Assembly (NCBI GenBank): GCA_964583765.1
Contig: CAZOWW010000014.1
Span: forward strand, 3,350-67,349
Reading direction: 5' to 3'
From: CAZOWW01 sp964583765
Lineage (GTDB): Bacteria; Actinomycetota; Actinomycetes; Actinomycetales; Kineosporiaceae
DNA: 64,000 nucleotides
Part shown: positions 42,721-51,183 of the stretch, piece by piece
How positions within the stretch are numbered: position 1 is the stretch's first letter
Layout of the letters: every line of letters begins with the position of its first letter
Position numbers and translations under genes: made by a program
The notes under the pieces: generated by a model
What the model was told of the DNA's origin: nothing
The model's input: the letters and a program-made list of their open reading frames with translations, nothing else
Database searches by the model: none

Positions 42721-43550
42721 ACAGCCTCACCCTCACCGGCCCGGCGACGGAGGCTCTCCGATTCCATCCGGTACGCGACTCGGTGACGATGCTGCGCCGC
42801 AATCTCCGGCGCATGCTGCGCTACCCGTCGATGACGGTGATGCTCGTCGCCATGCCCGTGGTCTTCCTGCTGCTGTTCGTCTACGTATTGGGCGGCACTC
42901 TGGGGGCCGGGCTCGGCGCGGCGGTGTCCGGCGGCGCAGCCGGCGCACGCGCCACGTACGCCAACTACGTGGCGCCCGCGATCATCCTGATGACCGTGAC
43001 CTCCACGGTGCAGGGGACGGCGATCTCGATCGCCATGGACCTGACCGAAGGCATCATCACCCGGTTCCGCACGATGCACATCGCCCGCGTCTCGGTGCTG
43101 ACCGGACATGTCCTGGGCGGCATGATCCAGGCGGCGTTGAGCCTGTCGATCGTGATTGGGGTGGCGTTGCTGGTCGGCTTCCGCCCCACCGCGGGGCCGG
43201 GCGCCTGGCTGGCCACGGCCGGATTCCTGGCGGTGGTGACCTTCGCCCTCATCTGGTTGTCCGTCGCGCTCGGTCAGGTGAGCGGCAGTGTCGAGACCGC
43301 GAGCAATCTGCCCATGCCGCTCGTCCTGCTGCCCTTCCTCGGCAGCGGGTTCGTCCCGACCGACTCGATGCCCGCCGGCCTGCGCTGGTTCGCGGAGTAC
43401 CAGCCGTTCACCCCGATCGTCGAGACCCTGCGCGGGTTGCTGATGGACGAGCCGATCGGGAGCAACGCCGGGATTGCCCTCGTCTGGTGTGCCGGCATCG
43501 CAGCGGGTGGGTACCTCTGGTCGAGACGGCTGTTCAACCGCGAGTCCTGA
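42717..43550 (+). CDS. DrrB-type ABC transporter permease
   Basis: 277 aa ABC-2 permease with six predicted helices: MLVAMPVVFLLLFVYVLGG, YVAPAIILMTVTSTVQGTAI, LSLSIVIGVALLVGF, AVVTFALIWLSVAL, a C-terminal FLGSGFVPTDSMPAGLRWF loop and ALVWCAGIAAGGYLW. The ATG overlaps the ATPase stop by four bases. Together they form a DrrAB-like efflux pump. The phased operator upstream suggests inducible or cooperative repression. Confidence 0.92.
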   Translation: MNSLTLTGPATEALRFHPVRDSVTMLRRNLRRMLRYPSMTVMLVAMPVVFLLLFVYVLGGTLGAGLGAAVSGGAAGARATYANYVAPAIILMTVTSTVQGTAISIAMDLTEGIITRFRTMHIARVSVLTGHVLGGMIQAALSLSIVIGVALLVGFRPTAGPGAWLATAGFLAVVTFALIWLSVALGQVSGSVETASNLPMPLVLLPFLGSGFVPTDSMPAGLRWFAEYQPFTPIVETLRGLLMDEPIGSNAGIALVWCAGIAAGGYLWSRRLFNRES

Positions 43551-43620
43551 AGGTGAAGGGTGTTGTCGGGCCTGACCCGGCGGGTGGGTGCCCGTCTGCG
43601 GTCCGGGGCTCATTGCGGTC

Positions 43621-43668
43621 CCTCACGGCACGAAGTATCTTGATGTCAAGATACTTCGTGCCGTGAGG
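43621..43668. promoter_or_regulatory. 48-bp near-perfect palindrome upstream of acnA
   Basis: Arms 43621-43643 and 43646-43668 are exact inverted repeats around a TG. The core reads TATCTTGATGTCAAGATA, a shape typical of MarR-type operators, and I recall similar motifs near actinobacterial aconitase genes. It starts 71 nt after the exporter stop and ends 41 nt before the acnA start. It could also act as a terminator hairpin for the exporter operon. Confidence 0.8.
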
Positions 43669-43709
43669 TCGTCACGGCAGGTGCCGGACGAGGCGCGAGG
43701 GAGCGACCG

Positions 43710-46430
43710 GTGAGCAACGTGAGCAAGGACAGCTTCGGAGCCAGGGGTGTCCTCGAGGTCGGCGACGCCGGGTACGAAATCTTCCGGTTGTCCGCCGTGG
43801 CCGGGGCCGAGCGCCTGCCGTTCGCCCTCAAGGTGTTGCTGGAGAACCTCCTGCGGAGCGAGGACGGCGCGAACATCACCGCGGAGCACATCCGGGCCCT
43901 GGCCGCCTGGGACCCGCAGGCGGAGCCGTCCACCGAGATCCAGTTCACTCCCGGCCGCGTGGTGATGCAGGACTTCACCGGGGTGCCCTGCGTCGTCGAC
44001 CTCGCCACCATGCGCGAGGCGGTCGCCGAGCTGGGTGGGGACCCGTCGCGGATCAACCCGCTCGCCCCCGCGGAACTCGTCATCGACCACTCGGTGATCG
44101 TCGACCGGTTCGGCAGTCGCGACGCGCTGGCCACGAACATGGCGATCGAGTACGGGCGCAACCGCGAGCGGTACCAGTTCCTGCGGTGGGGCCAGACCGC
44201 CTTCGACGGGTTCAAGGTGGTCCCGCCCGGTACCGGGATCGTCCACCAGGTGAACCTGGAGCACCTGGCGCGGGTCGTCATGACGGCGGAGGTGGCCCCC
44301 GACGCCTCCGCCGCGGGTGACTCCCCGGCGGGGGGCCCGGCCGTACGGGCCTACCCGGACACCTGCGTGGGGACCGACTCGCACACCACCATGGTCAACG
44401 GGCTCGGGGTGCTGGGCTGGGGCGTCGGCGGGATCGAGGCGGAGGCCGCGATGCTCGGTCAGCCCGTCTCGATGCTGATCCCGCGGGTCGTGGGTTTCCG
44501 GCTGACCGGGCAGATCCCCGTGGGCGCCACCGCGACGGACGTGGTGCTGACGATCACCGAGCAGCTGCGCCGCCACGGCGTGGTGGGCAAGTTCGTCGAG
44601 TTCTACGGCGAGGGCGTGGCCTCGGTGCCGTTGGCCAACCGGGCCACGATCGGAAACATGAGTCCCGAGTTCGGTTCCACCTGCGCGATCTTCCCGATCG
44701 ACGAGGTGACCATGGACTACTTGCGGCTCACCGGGCGCCCGTCCGGCCAGATCGCCCTGGTCGAGGCCTATGCCCGCGCCCAGGGGCTGTGGCACGACCC
44801 GGACCGGGTCGTGGCCTACTCGGAGTACCTCGAGCTCGACCTCTCGACGGTGGTGCCCAGCATCGCCGGACCGAGCCGCCCGCAGGACCGGATCGCGCTC
44901 ACCCGGGCGCGCGAGGCCTTCCACGAGTCCCTGGCCGAACGCGGGGCCGCCCCCGGTGCCACGGCCGTCGTGCCGACGAGCGGGGACGGTGCGGGGTTCG
45001 CCCTCGGTCAGGGCGCGGTGGTGATCGCCTCGATCACCTCCTGCACCAACACCTCGAACCCTTCCGTGATGATCGCCGCCGCCCTCCTGGCCCGCCGGGC
45101 GGTCGAGCGCGGCCTGAGCGTGCCGCCGTGGGTGAAGACCTCCCTGGCCCCGGGCAGCAAGGTGGTCGCCGAGTACTACACGCGCGCGGGGCTGACGCCG
45201 TACCTGGAGAAGCTGGGTTTCCACGTGGTGGGCTTCGGCTGCACCACCTGCATCGGCAACTCGGGGCCCCTCGTGGACGGCGTCGCGACGGCGGTGCAGG
45301 ACGGTGGGCTCGCCGTGGCGGCGGTGCTCTCCGGCAACCGCAACTTCGAGGGCCGGATCAACCCCGACGTGACCCTGAACTACCTGGCGTCCCCGCCCCT
45401 GGTGGTGGCCTACGCCCTGACCGGGACGATGGACGCCGACCTCGTGCGTGACCCGTTGGGCCACGACCCGCAGGGGGAGCCGGTGTACCTGGCGGACCTG
45501 TGGCCGAGCCCGGAGGAGGTCCGCTCCGTGGTCGACGAGGCACTGACCGGCGACCTCTTCGGCGACGCCTATGCGGACGTCTTCGCGGGCGACGAGCGGT
45601 GGCAGGGCCTGGAGACCCCGACCGGGGACACCTTCGTCTGGAACCCGGACTCCACCTACGTGCGCAGGCCGCCGTACTTCGAGAACCTCTCCCTGGACCC
45701 GGAACCGGTCACCGACCTGCAGGGCGCGCGCGTCCTGGCGCTCCTGGGCGACTCCGTGACCACTGACCACATCAGTCCGGCCGGATCGATCCGGCCAGGC
45801 AGCCCGGCAGGGCTCCACCTCGCCGCGCACGGGGTGGACCGGGCGGACTTCAACTCCTACGGCTCCCGCCGCGGGAACCACGAGGTGATGATCCGGGGGA
45901 CGTTCGCGAACATCCGGCTGCGCAACCTGCTCCTGCCCGGGGTGGAGGGCGGGTACACCCGGGACTTCCTGGACGGCGGTCGCCGCACGACCATCTACGA
46001 CGCGGCGCAGGCCTATGCCCGGGCCGGCGTGCCGCTGGTCGTCCTGGCGGGCAAGGAGTACGGCAGCGGGTCCAGCCGGGACTGGGCGGCCAAGGGAACG
46101 GCTCTGCTGGGCGTGCGCGCCGTGATCGCCGAGAGTTACGAGCGCATCCACCGGTCGAACCTGATCGGGATGGGGGTGCTGCCGCTGCAGTTCCCGGCGG
46201 GGCAGGATGCCGCCTCCCTGGGACTGGACGGCACGGAGATCCTCGACATCCGGGGGATCACCGCGCTCAACTCCGGACGCACGCCGGCGACGGTCGTGGT
46301 CAGTGCCCGCCGGGCGAACGGCAGTTCGACGGCCTTCGAGGCCCTGGTGCGGATCGACACCCCCGGAGAGGCGGACTACTACCGCAACGGGGGCATCCTG
46401 CAGTACGTGCTCCGTCAACTGGTGCGCTGA
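43710..46430 (+). CDS. acnA: aconitate hydratase
   Basis: [4Fe-4S] aconitase of the AcnA/IRP type, 906 aa, interconverting citrate and isocitrate in the TCA cycle. Cluster ligands are visible in ITSCTNTSNPSVM and GCTTCIGNSG. Further motifs: TCVGTDSHTTMVNGLGVLGWG, GDSVTTDHISPAGSI, NSYGSRRGNHEVMIRGTFAN and KEYGSGSSRDWAAKG (swivel domain). The GTG at 43710 has GAGGGAG 7 nt upstream. The stop codon starts a tandem hairpin repeat leading into the assembly gap. Confidence 0.95.
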   Translation: MSNVSKDSFGARGVLEVGDAGYEIFRLSAVAGAERLPFALKVLLENLLRSEDGANITAEHIRALAAWDPQAEPSTEIQFTPGRVVMQDFTGVPCVVDLATMREAVAELGGDPSRINPLAPAELVIDHSVIVDRFGSRDALATNMAIEYGRNRERYQFLRWGQTAFDGFKVVPPGTGIVHQVNLEHLARVVMTAEVAPDASAAGDSPAGGPAVRAYPDTCVGTDSHTTMVNGLGVLGWGVGGIEAEAAMLGQPVSMLIPRVVGFRLTGQIPVGATATDVVLTITEQLRRHGVVGKFVEFYGEGVASVPLANRATIGNMSPEFGSTCAIFPIDEVTMDYLRLTGRPSGQIALVEAYARAQGLWHDPDRVVAYSEYLELDLSTVVPSIAGPSRPQDRIALTRAREAFHESLAERGAAPGATAVVPTSGDGAGFALGQGAVVIASITSCTNTSNPSVMIAAALLARRAVERGLSVPPWVKTSLAPGSKVVAEYYTRAGLTPYLEKLGFHVVGFGCTTCIGNSGPLVDGVATAVQDGGLAVAAVLSGNRNFEGRINPDVTLNYLASPPLVVAYALTGTMDADLVRDPLGHDPQGEPVYLADLWPSPEEVRSVVDEALTGDLFGDAYADVFAGDERWQGLETPTGDTFVWNPDSTYVRRPPYFENLSLDPEPVTDLQGARVLALLGDSVTTDHISPAGSIRPGSPAGLHLAAHGVDRADFNSYGSRRGNHEVMIRGTFANIRLRNLLLPGVEGGYTRDFLDGGRRTTIYDAAQAYARAGVPLVVLAGKEYGSGSSRDWAAKGTALLGVRAVIAESYERIHRSNLIGMGVLPLQFPAGQDAASLGLDGTEILDIRGITALNSGRTPATVVVSARRANGSSTAFEALVRIDTPGEADYYRNGGILQYVLRQLVR

Positions 46431-46504
46431 GCGCGCACGGGGTCAACAGGGTGCGCTGAGCGCGCACGGGGTCAACAGGGTGCGCTGAGCGCGCACGGGG
46501 TCAA
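46422..46504 (+). repeat. 29-nt tandem hairpin repeats from the acnA stop codon into the gap
   Basis: Units 46422-46450, 46451-46479 and 46480-46504 (cut by Ns). Each holds GTGCGC-TGAGC-GCGCAC, able to form a hairpin, and the first contains the acnA TGA. The missing CAGG of unit three appears directly after the gap at 46605-46608, followed by a decayed partial copy. The hairpin probably acts as a terminator. Confidence 0.85.
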
Positions 46505-46604
46505 NNNNNNNNNNNNNNNNNNNNNNNNNNNNNNNNNNNNNNNNNNNNNNNNNNNNNNNNNNNNNNNNNNNNNNNNNNNNNNNNNNNNNNNNNNNNNNNN
46601 NNNN
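46505..46604. other. scaffold gap of 100 Ns
   Basis: Exactly 100 Ns, the conventional length for a gap of unknown size. It interrupts the 29-nt tandem repeat, which likely caused the assembly break, so the real number of copies is unknown. Confidence 0.95.
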
Positions 46605-46939
46605 CAGGGTGCGCTCGGCGTGACCTCTTCGCCGCGGTGCCGGCCCTCGGTTGCCTGACGACCCGGCTCTCGGCTGCCCGCTCTTGAGCGTGCGTGACGG
46701 TGCGTTGTGTCCGATCCTGTCCTGATGCAGGGGGAATCGGTGGGCACCTGGAACCAGCCCGGCGATGTGGCGCTCGTCACCACCCGTCGTGCTGGTCACT
46801 CCCAGTGAGTGATCGAGGCTGATCCGTGAACCGATATGGCCAAAACTCTGGTCGCCCCCTGGGCGCGGACGTATGTTCGCCGGCACAACGAACCGGCGCG
46901 CATGGTGGCCGCCGGCCGAGAGGACCCTGGGAGCCAGGT
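46605..46939 (+). promoter_or_regulatory. promoter region of the sugar ABC operon
   Basis: 335 nt without a gene. TATGTT (46872-46877) is a plausible -10 giving a leader of about 55 nt. TCACT-CCC-AGTGA (46796-46808) is a short inverted repeat upstream that could be an operator. No regulator gene is adjacent. Confidence 0.4.
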
Positions 46940-48004
46940 ATGAGCAGGACCGGCCTGAAAGTGGCAGCAGTGGTGGCAGTCGGCGCGCTCGCACTCGCCG
47001 GGTGTGGTTCGAGCAGCAGCAAGTCCAAGGGCGCGGACGTCGGCGTGATCCTCCCCGACACGCAGTCCTCCGTGCGTTGGGAGACGGCGGACCGTCCTTA
47101 CCTGACCGCCGCCTTCCAAGCGGCAGGGGTGAAGGCCGACATCCAGAACGCTGACGGCGACAAGAACAAGATGTCGACCATCGCCGACTCCATGATCGCC
47201 GAAAAGGTCAAGGTCCTGGTCATCGTGAACCTGGACAGCCCGTCCGGGGCCCAGATCGAGGCCAAGGCCAAGGCCGCCGGGGTCCGCACCATCGACTACG
47301 ACCGGCTCACCCTCGGCGGCAGCGCGGACTACTACGTCTCCTTCGACAACGTGAAGGTCGGCCAGCTGCAGGGCCAGGGACTCGTCGACTGCATCGGGGC
47401 CAAGCCCGCCGCCCGGATCATCGAGATCAACGGCTCGCCCACGGACAACAACGCGACCCTGTTCAAGCAGGGCTACGACTCCGTTCTCGACCCGAAGTAC
47501 GCGGCCGGTTGGACCAAGGTCGGCGACCAGTCCGTGCCCAACTGGAGCAGCGCGCAGGCGAGCACCATCTTCCAGCAGTTGCTCACCGCGGCCGGCAACA
47601 AGGTCGACGGCGTCATCGGTTCGAACGACGACATGGGCAACGCGATCATCACCGTCCTCAAGGGCGTGGGCCTCAAGGCGCCGGTGACCGGGCAGGACGC
47701 GACCGTGCAGGGCCTGCAGAACATCCTCGCCGGCGACCAGTGCATGACCGTCTACAAGGCCGTCAAGAAGGAAGCGGACGGTGCCGCCACCCTTGCGATC
47801 GCCCTGATCAAGAACCAGACCGCGCAGACCAACGGCACCTCGCACGACGCCCAGGGCAACCGGGACGTCCCCTCGGTGCTGCTGACCCCGGTGTCCATCA
47901 CCGCGCAGAACGTCGAGGACGTCGTCAAGGACGGGTACCACAAGGCGTCCGAGATCTGCACCGCGGCCCTGCAGGCGGCCTGCGCCAAGTACGGCGTGAA
48001 GTGA
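46940..48004 (+). CDS. sugar-binding lipoprotein of an ABC importer
   Basis: 354 aa. A lipoprotein signal sequence LKVAAVVAVGALALAGC ends in the lipidated Cys at about residue 22; a Ser/Lys linker follows. The mature domain is a type I periplasmic-binding fold of the xylose/ribose family: VGVILPDTQSSVRWETAD, VLVIVNLDSPSGAQIEAKAKAAGV, TIDYDRLTLGG, IEINGSPTDNNATLFKQG and VIGSNDDMGNAIITVL. Ligand probably a monosaccharide. The ATG at 46940 has GGGAG 7 nt upstream; the open frame from 46826 is rejected. A hairpin follows the gene. Confidence 0.92.
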   Translation: MSRTGLKVAAVVAVGALALAGCGSSSSKSKGADVGVILPDTQSSVRWETADRPYLTAAFQAAGVKADIQNADGDKNKMSTIADSMIAEKVKVLVIVNLDSPSGAQIEAKAKAAGVRTIDYDRLTLGGSADYYVSFDNVKVGQLQGQGLVDCIGAKPAARIIEINGSPTDNNATLFKQGYDSVLDPKYAAGWTKVGDQSVPNWSSAQASTIFQQLLTAAGNKVDGVIGSNDDMGNAIITVLKGVGLKAPVTGQDATVQGLQNILAGDQCMTVYKAVKKEADGAATLAIALIKNQTAQTNGTSHDAQGNRDVPSVLLTPVSITAQNVEDVVKDGYHKASEICTAALQAACAKYGVK

Positions 48005-48050
48005 GGTCCGCCCGGCGTCGCCCCGAGTGACGCCGGCTGACACCCAGGTC

Positions 48051-48088
48051 GGGGACCGCCGCCGGTCGGCGCGCCGGTGGCGGTCCCC
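48051..48088 (+). terminator. intercistronic hairpin after the sugar-binding protein gene
   Basis: Arms 48051-48065 and 48074-48088, 15 bp with one G-U pair and an 8-nt loop. It lies 47 nt past the stop and 125 nt before the ATPase gene. It probably allows partial read-through so the binding protein is made in excess. Confidence 0.65.
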
Positions 48089-48213
48089 GCAGGTCATCTC
48101 GGCGGGCCCTCTCCCTTCGGGGAGTCGTGGCCCGCCTCGCGGACCGGTCCGTCGCGCCGGTCCCGCCATTGACGGCCGGCCGGGCAGGTCCCACCGGCGG
48201 GAAGGCAGTAGCC

Positions 48214-48996
48214 ATGTCCGAGGCGCCCGTCCTCGAGATGAAGCGCATCAACAAGAGCTTCGGGCCCGTGCACGTGCTCCAGGACGTCGACTTCGCCGTG
48301 TACCCGGGCGAGGTGACCGCCCTCGTGGGCGACAACGGTGCGGGCAAGACCACGCTGGTCAAGTGCTTGGCGGGGATCCACCCGATCGACAGCGGGGAGG
48401 TCTTCTTCGAGGGCCGACCGGTGATCGTGCACAGCCCTCGGGACGCCGCCGCCTTGGGCATCGAGGTCGTCTACCAGGACCTCGCCCTCTGCGACAACCT
48501 TGACGTGGTCCAGAACATGTTCCTCGGTCGGGAGCTGCGCCGGGGCCCCTCGCTGGACGAGGACACCATGGAGCGCCGCTCGCGTGACGTGCTCGCGAGT
48601 CTGTCCGTGCGGACCTTGAAGAGCGTGCGCCAGGTCGTTGCCAGCCTGTCCGGGGGACAGCGCCAGACGGTGGCGATCGCCAAGGCCGTGCTGTGGAACA
48701 GCAAGGTCGTGCTCCTCGACGAGCCGACCGCCGCACTGGGGGTGGCTCAGACCCGCCAGGTGCTCGATCTGGTGCGCCGCCTCGCGGGCCAGGGGCTCGG
48801 CGTGGTGCTCATCTCGCACAACATGAACGACGTCGTGGAGGTCTCCGACCGCGTCGCTGCCCTCTACCTCGGCCGGCTGGCGGCGGAGGTGCGGACCGAG
48901 AGCGTGACCCACAGCCAGGTGGTCGAGCTCATCACGACCGGCCGGTCCGGGGACATCGGCCTGCGCCCGGCCGAGGCCGCGGCGACCACGATCTGA
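48214..48996 (+). CDS. sugar ABC transporter ATPase, single-domain (FrcA-like)
   Basis: 260 aa with one ABC domain, unlike the duplicated RbsA/XylG (about 500 aa). Walker A GDNGAGKTTLVKCLAG, Q-loop VVYQDLALCDNL, signature SLSGGQRQTVAIAKA, Walker B VVLLDEPTAALG and switch ISHNMNDV. A dimer of this subunit serves one transporter, as in the FrcBCA fructose system. The ATG at 48214 has GGAAGG upstream; the frame extends to 48127 without homology. Confidence 0.92.
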   Translation: MSEAPVLEMKRINKSFGPVHVLQDVDFAVYPGEVTALVGDNGAGKTTLVKCLAGIHPIDSGEVFFEGRPVIVHSPRDAAALGIEVVYQDLALCDNLDVVQNMFLGRELRRGPSLDEDTMERRSRDVLASLSVRTLKSVRQVVASLSGGQRQTVAIAKAVLWNSKVVLLDEPTAALGVAQTRQVLDLVRRLAGQGLGVVLISHNMNDVVEVSDRVAALYLGRLAAEVRTESVTHSQVVELITTGRSGDIGLRPAEAAATTI

Positions 48997-49009
48997 CAGG
49001 GAGCACACC

Positions 49010-50539
49010 ATGACCACAGACCAGGGCCCCTGGATCGTGCCGGACGCCGTGCACGCCACTGGAGCCGATGCGCCGGACGCGTCGCTCCCAGCTGTCGCCG
49101 TACCCGCGGCGAGCGAGTCGCCGAACGGTACCCCGACGGCGACCGTGCCCGGCGGGGATGGATTCGACCGCGACACCGAGGTTCGTGGACCCCGGCAGTT
49201 CGTCACCGACTACCTGCGCCGGGTGCGTGGCGGTGAGGTCGGCGCCCTGCCCGCTCTGCTCGGCCTCGCCATCCTCGTCGTCATCTTCTCCCAGGCCAAT
49301 GATCAGTTCCTGACCACGGGGAACCTTGCGAACCTGGTGAGCCAGTCGGGCATCACCACGTTCATCGCCATGGGCCTCGTGTTCGTGCTCCTGCTCGGCG
49401 AGATCGACCTGGCTGCCGGGACCGCCAGCGGGGTCTGCGCCGCGACCATGGGCGAGGCGCTCCTCCACAACGGTGACCTGCACGCCGCGCTGGGCACGCC
49501 CACGTACCTGACGGTGCTCGCCTTCATGGTGCTCGCGATCGGCATCGCGGTCTGGAGCCGGCTGTGGCCCGGGGCGGTGATCGTCCTCGCCGGCCTGGTG
49601 ATGATCGTCCTCCAGCTCGGAACCGCGACCCAGCTGGGTGCCATGTTCGTGGCGATCTCCGCCGGGGTGGCCATCGGACTGTTCACCGGAGCCCTGGTGG
49701 CCCGGGTGGGCATCCCGTCCTTCGTCGTGACCCTGGCCCTGTTCCTGGCCTGGCAGGGGGTGCTGCTGCAGTTCATGGGCAACGGCGGCGCGATCCCGCT
49801 GGGCCAACAGTCGATAGTGATCGGAATCTCCAACAAGTACCTCGACCCGATGCTCGGCTGGCTGCTCTTCGTGGTGCTCGTCGGCGGCTACGCCGCGATC
49901 ACTGTGCTGCGGGCCCGCCGCCGCCGAGCGGGCGGCCTGGCCGCGGAGCCGATGCTGATCGTGGTCGCCCGAGCCGGCGGCCTGGTCGTGCTGGGCGCGG
50001 CGGCCCTCTGGTTCCTGAACCAGGAGCGCTCGCCCAATCCGACGCTCACCTCGATCAAGGGCATGCCCTACGTGCTCCCGCTGATCCTGGTGACGATGAT
50101 CGGATGCACGCTGGTGCTCAACCGCACCTCGTTCGGACGTCACCTCTACGCGGTCGGCGGCAACGCCGAGGCCGCCCGGCGCGCTGGTATCGACCTCACC
50201 CGGATGCGGATCGCGGCGTTCACGATCGGCTCGGGCCTGGCCGCCCTGGGGGGAATTGCCGGGGCGTCGAAGTTGGGGGACGTGCCCGCGGACGCCGGGG
50301 GGAGCAACACCCTGCTCTTCGCGGTCGCGGCGGCGGTGATCGGTGGTACCTCGCTGTTCGGCGGGCGGGGTCGTGCCCGGGACGCCGTGCTGGGTGGCCT
50401 GGTGATCTCGATCATCCCGAACGGGTTGGGCCTCATCGGCATGCCGGACTCGATGAAGTACATCGTCACCGGCGGAGTGCTCCTGATCGCGGCGAGCGTG
50501 GACGCGTTGACGCGAAAGCGAGCCGCTACGGGACGGTGA
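49010..50539 (+). CDS. sugar ABC transporter permease (XylH/RbsC family)
   Basis: 509 aa, longer than RbsC (about 320) and XylH (about 390). A hydrophilic N-terminal tail of about 70 residues precedes ten or more hydrophobic segments beginning LPALLGLAILVVIFS. Family motifs include FIAMGLVFVLLLGEIDLAAG, LVARVGIPSFVVTLALFLAWQG and GGNAEAARRAGIDLTRMRI (the ATPase-coupling loop), then LFGGRGRARDAVLGGL. It starts 13 nt after the ATPase stop and ends overlapping the next gene by GTGA. Substrate unknown. Confidence 0.92.
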   Translation: MTTDQGPWIVPDAVHATGADAPDASLPAVAVPAASESPNGTPTATVPGGDGFDRDTEVRGPRQFVTDYLRRVRGGEVGALPALLGLAILVVIFSQANDQFLTTGNLANLVSQSGITTFIAMGLVFVLLLGEIDLAAGTASGVCAATMGEALLHNGDLHAALGTPTYLTVLAFMVLAIGIAVWSRLWPGAVIVLAGLVMIVLQLGTATQLGAMFVAISAGVAIGLFTGALVARVGIPSFVVTLALFLAWQGVLLQFMGNGGAIPLGQQSIVIGISNKYLDPMLGWLLFVVLVGGYAAITVLRARRRRAGGLAAEPMLIVVARAGGLVVLGAAALWFLNQERSPNPTLTSIKGMPYVLPLILVTMIGCTLVLNRTSFGRHLYAVGGNAEAARRAGIDLTRMRIAAFTIGSGLAALGGIAGASKLGDVPADAGGSNTLLFAVAAAVIGGTSLFGGRGRARDAVLGGLVISIIPNGLGLIGMPDSMKYIVTGGVLLIAASVDALTRKRAATGR

Positions 50540-51036
50540 ACCACGAGGCTGCTCCGGCGTCCTGCGGGGCGCCGGAGCAGCCGGCTGTGCCCATGCGGTC
50601 CCGTGCGGCGCCGCCGGATCGGCCCGGACGCCCGGACCCGGCTGTCGGTGCCGCGGTGGACCATGTGCGGGTGACCTCGACTCCACCGGGTTGGCCGGCT
50701 GCGGTGCGCCCACCCGGTGCGCCGGAGTGGGAACGCGGTGCCCTGACCTGGCTCCTGGACCTGTGTCCGCCCGAGTACCGGACACATCCCGTGCTGACCC
50801 GGCATCCACTGGTGCTCTCCCGGGTCGCCGCCCATCACGTCCGCGCCGCGGTCGAGGGCAATCGACAGGCTCGCGGCCGTGCGCGTGTCGAGTTGCGCGA
50901 ACGGGTGGACGCTGCCGTCATGGAGGAGGTGCTGCTGGCGCTCGATGCGGAGCACGCCCGCCTCCTGGCTGCGGCCAGAGCGGTGGATCTCGTCGATCAG
51001 GCACTGCTGGGGCGCCGCTTCGTGCCACGGTGGTGA
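50536..51036 (+). CDS. conserved actinobacterial protein beside dxs
   Basis: Up to 166 aa. The frame starts GTG 50536, coupled by GTGA to the permease stop; a later start near ATG 50592 or VRVTSTPPGWPAAV is possible. The conserved part contains PPGWPAAVRPPGAPEWERGALTWLLDL cut by CPPEYRTHPVLTRHP, then a helical ARGRARVELRERVDAAVMEE region and a basic RRFVPRW end. I recall this family next to dxs in other actinobacteria; no function known and no catalytic motif seen. Confidence 0.75.
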   Translation: MNHEAAPASCGAPEQPAVPMRSRAAPPDRPGRPDPAVGAAVDHVRVTSTPPGWPAAVRPPGAPEWERGALTWLLDLCPPEYRTHPVLTRHPLVLSRVAAHHVRAAVEGNRQARGRARVELRERVDAAVMEEVLLALDAEHARLLAAARAVDLVDQALLGRRFVPRW

Positions 51037-51183
51037 ACGGCGAGCGCCGTCCCGGGCCGTGGTGCCGTTCGGCGACTGTCGTCCACCGCACAGAGTGACG
51101 GGGTGCATCGGTACGACGAGCCGTCGGTGCCCGACCTACACTCAAGCGGCCGACCATCCCCGGTACCAAGGAGGCAGAGCCCG

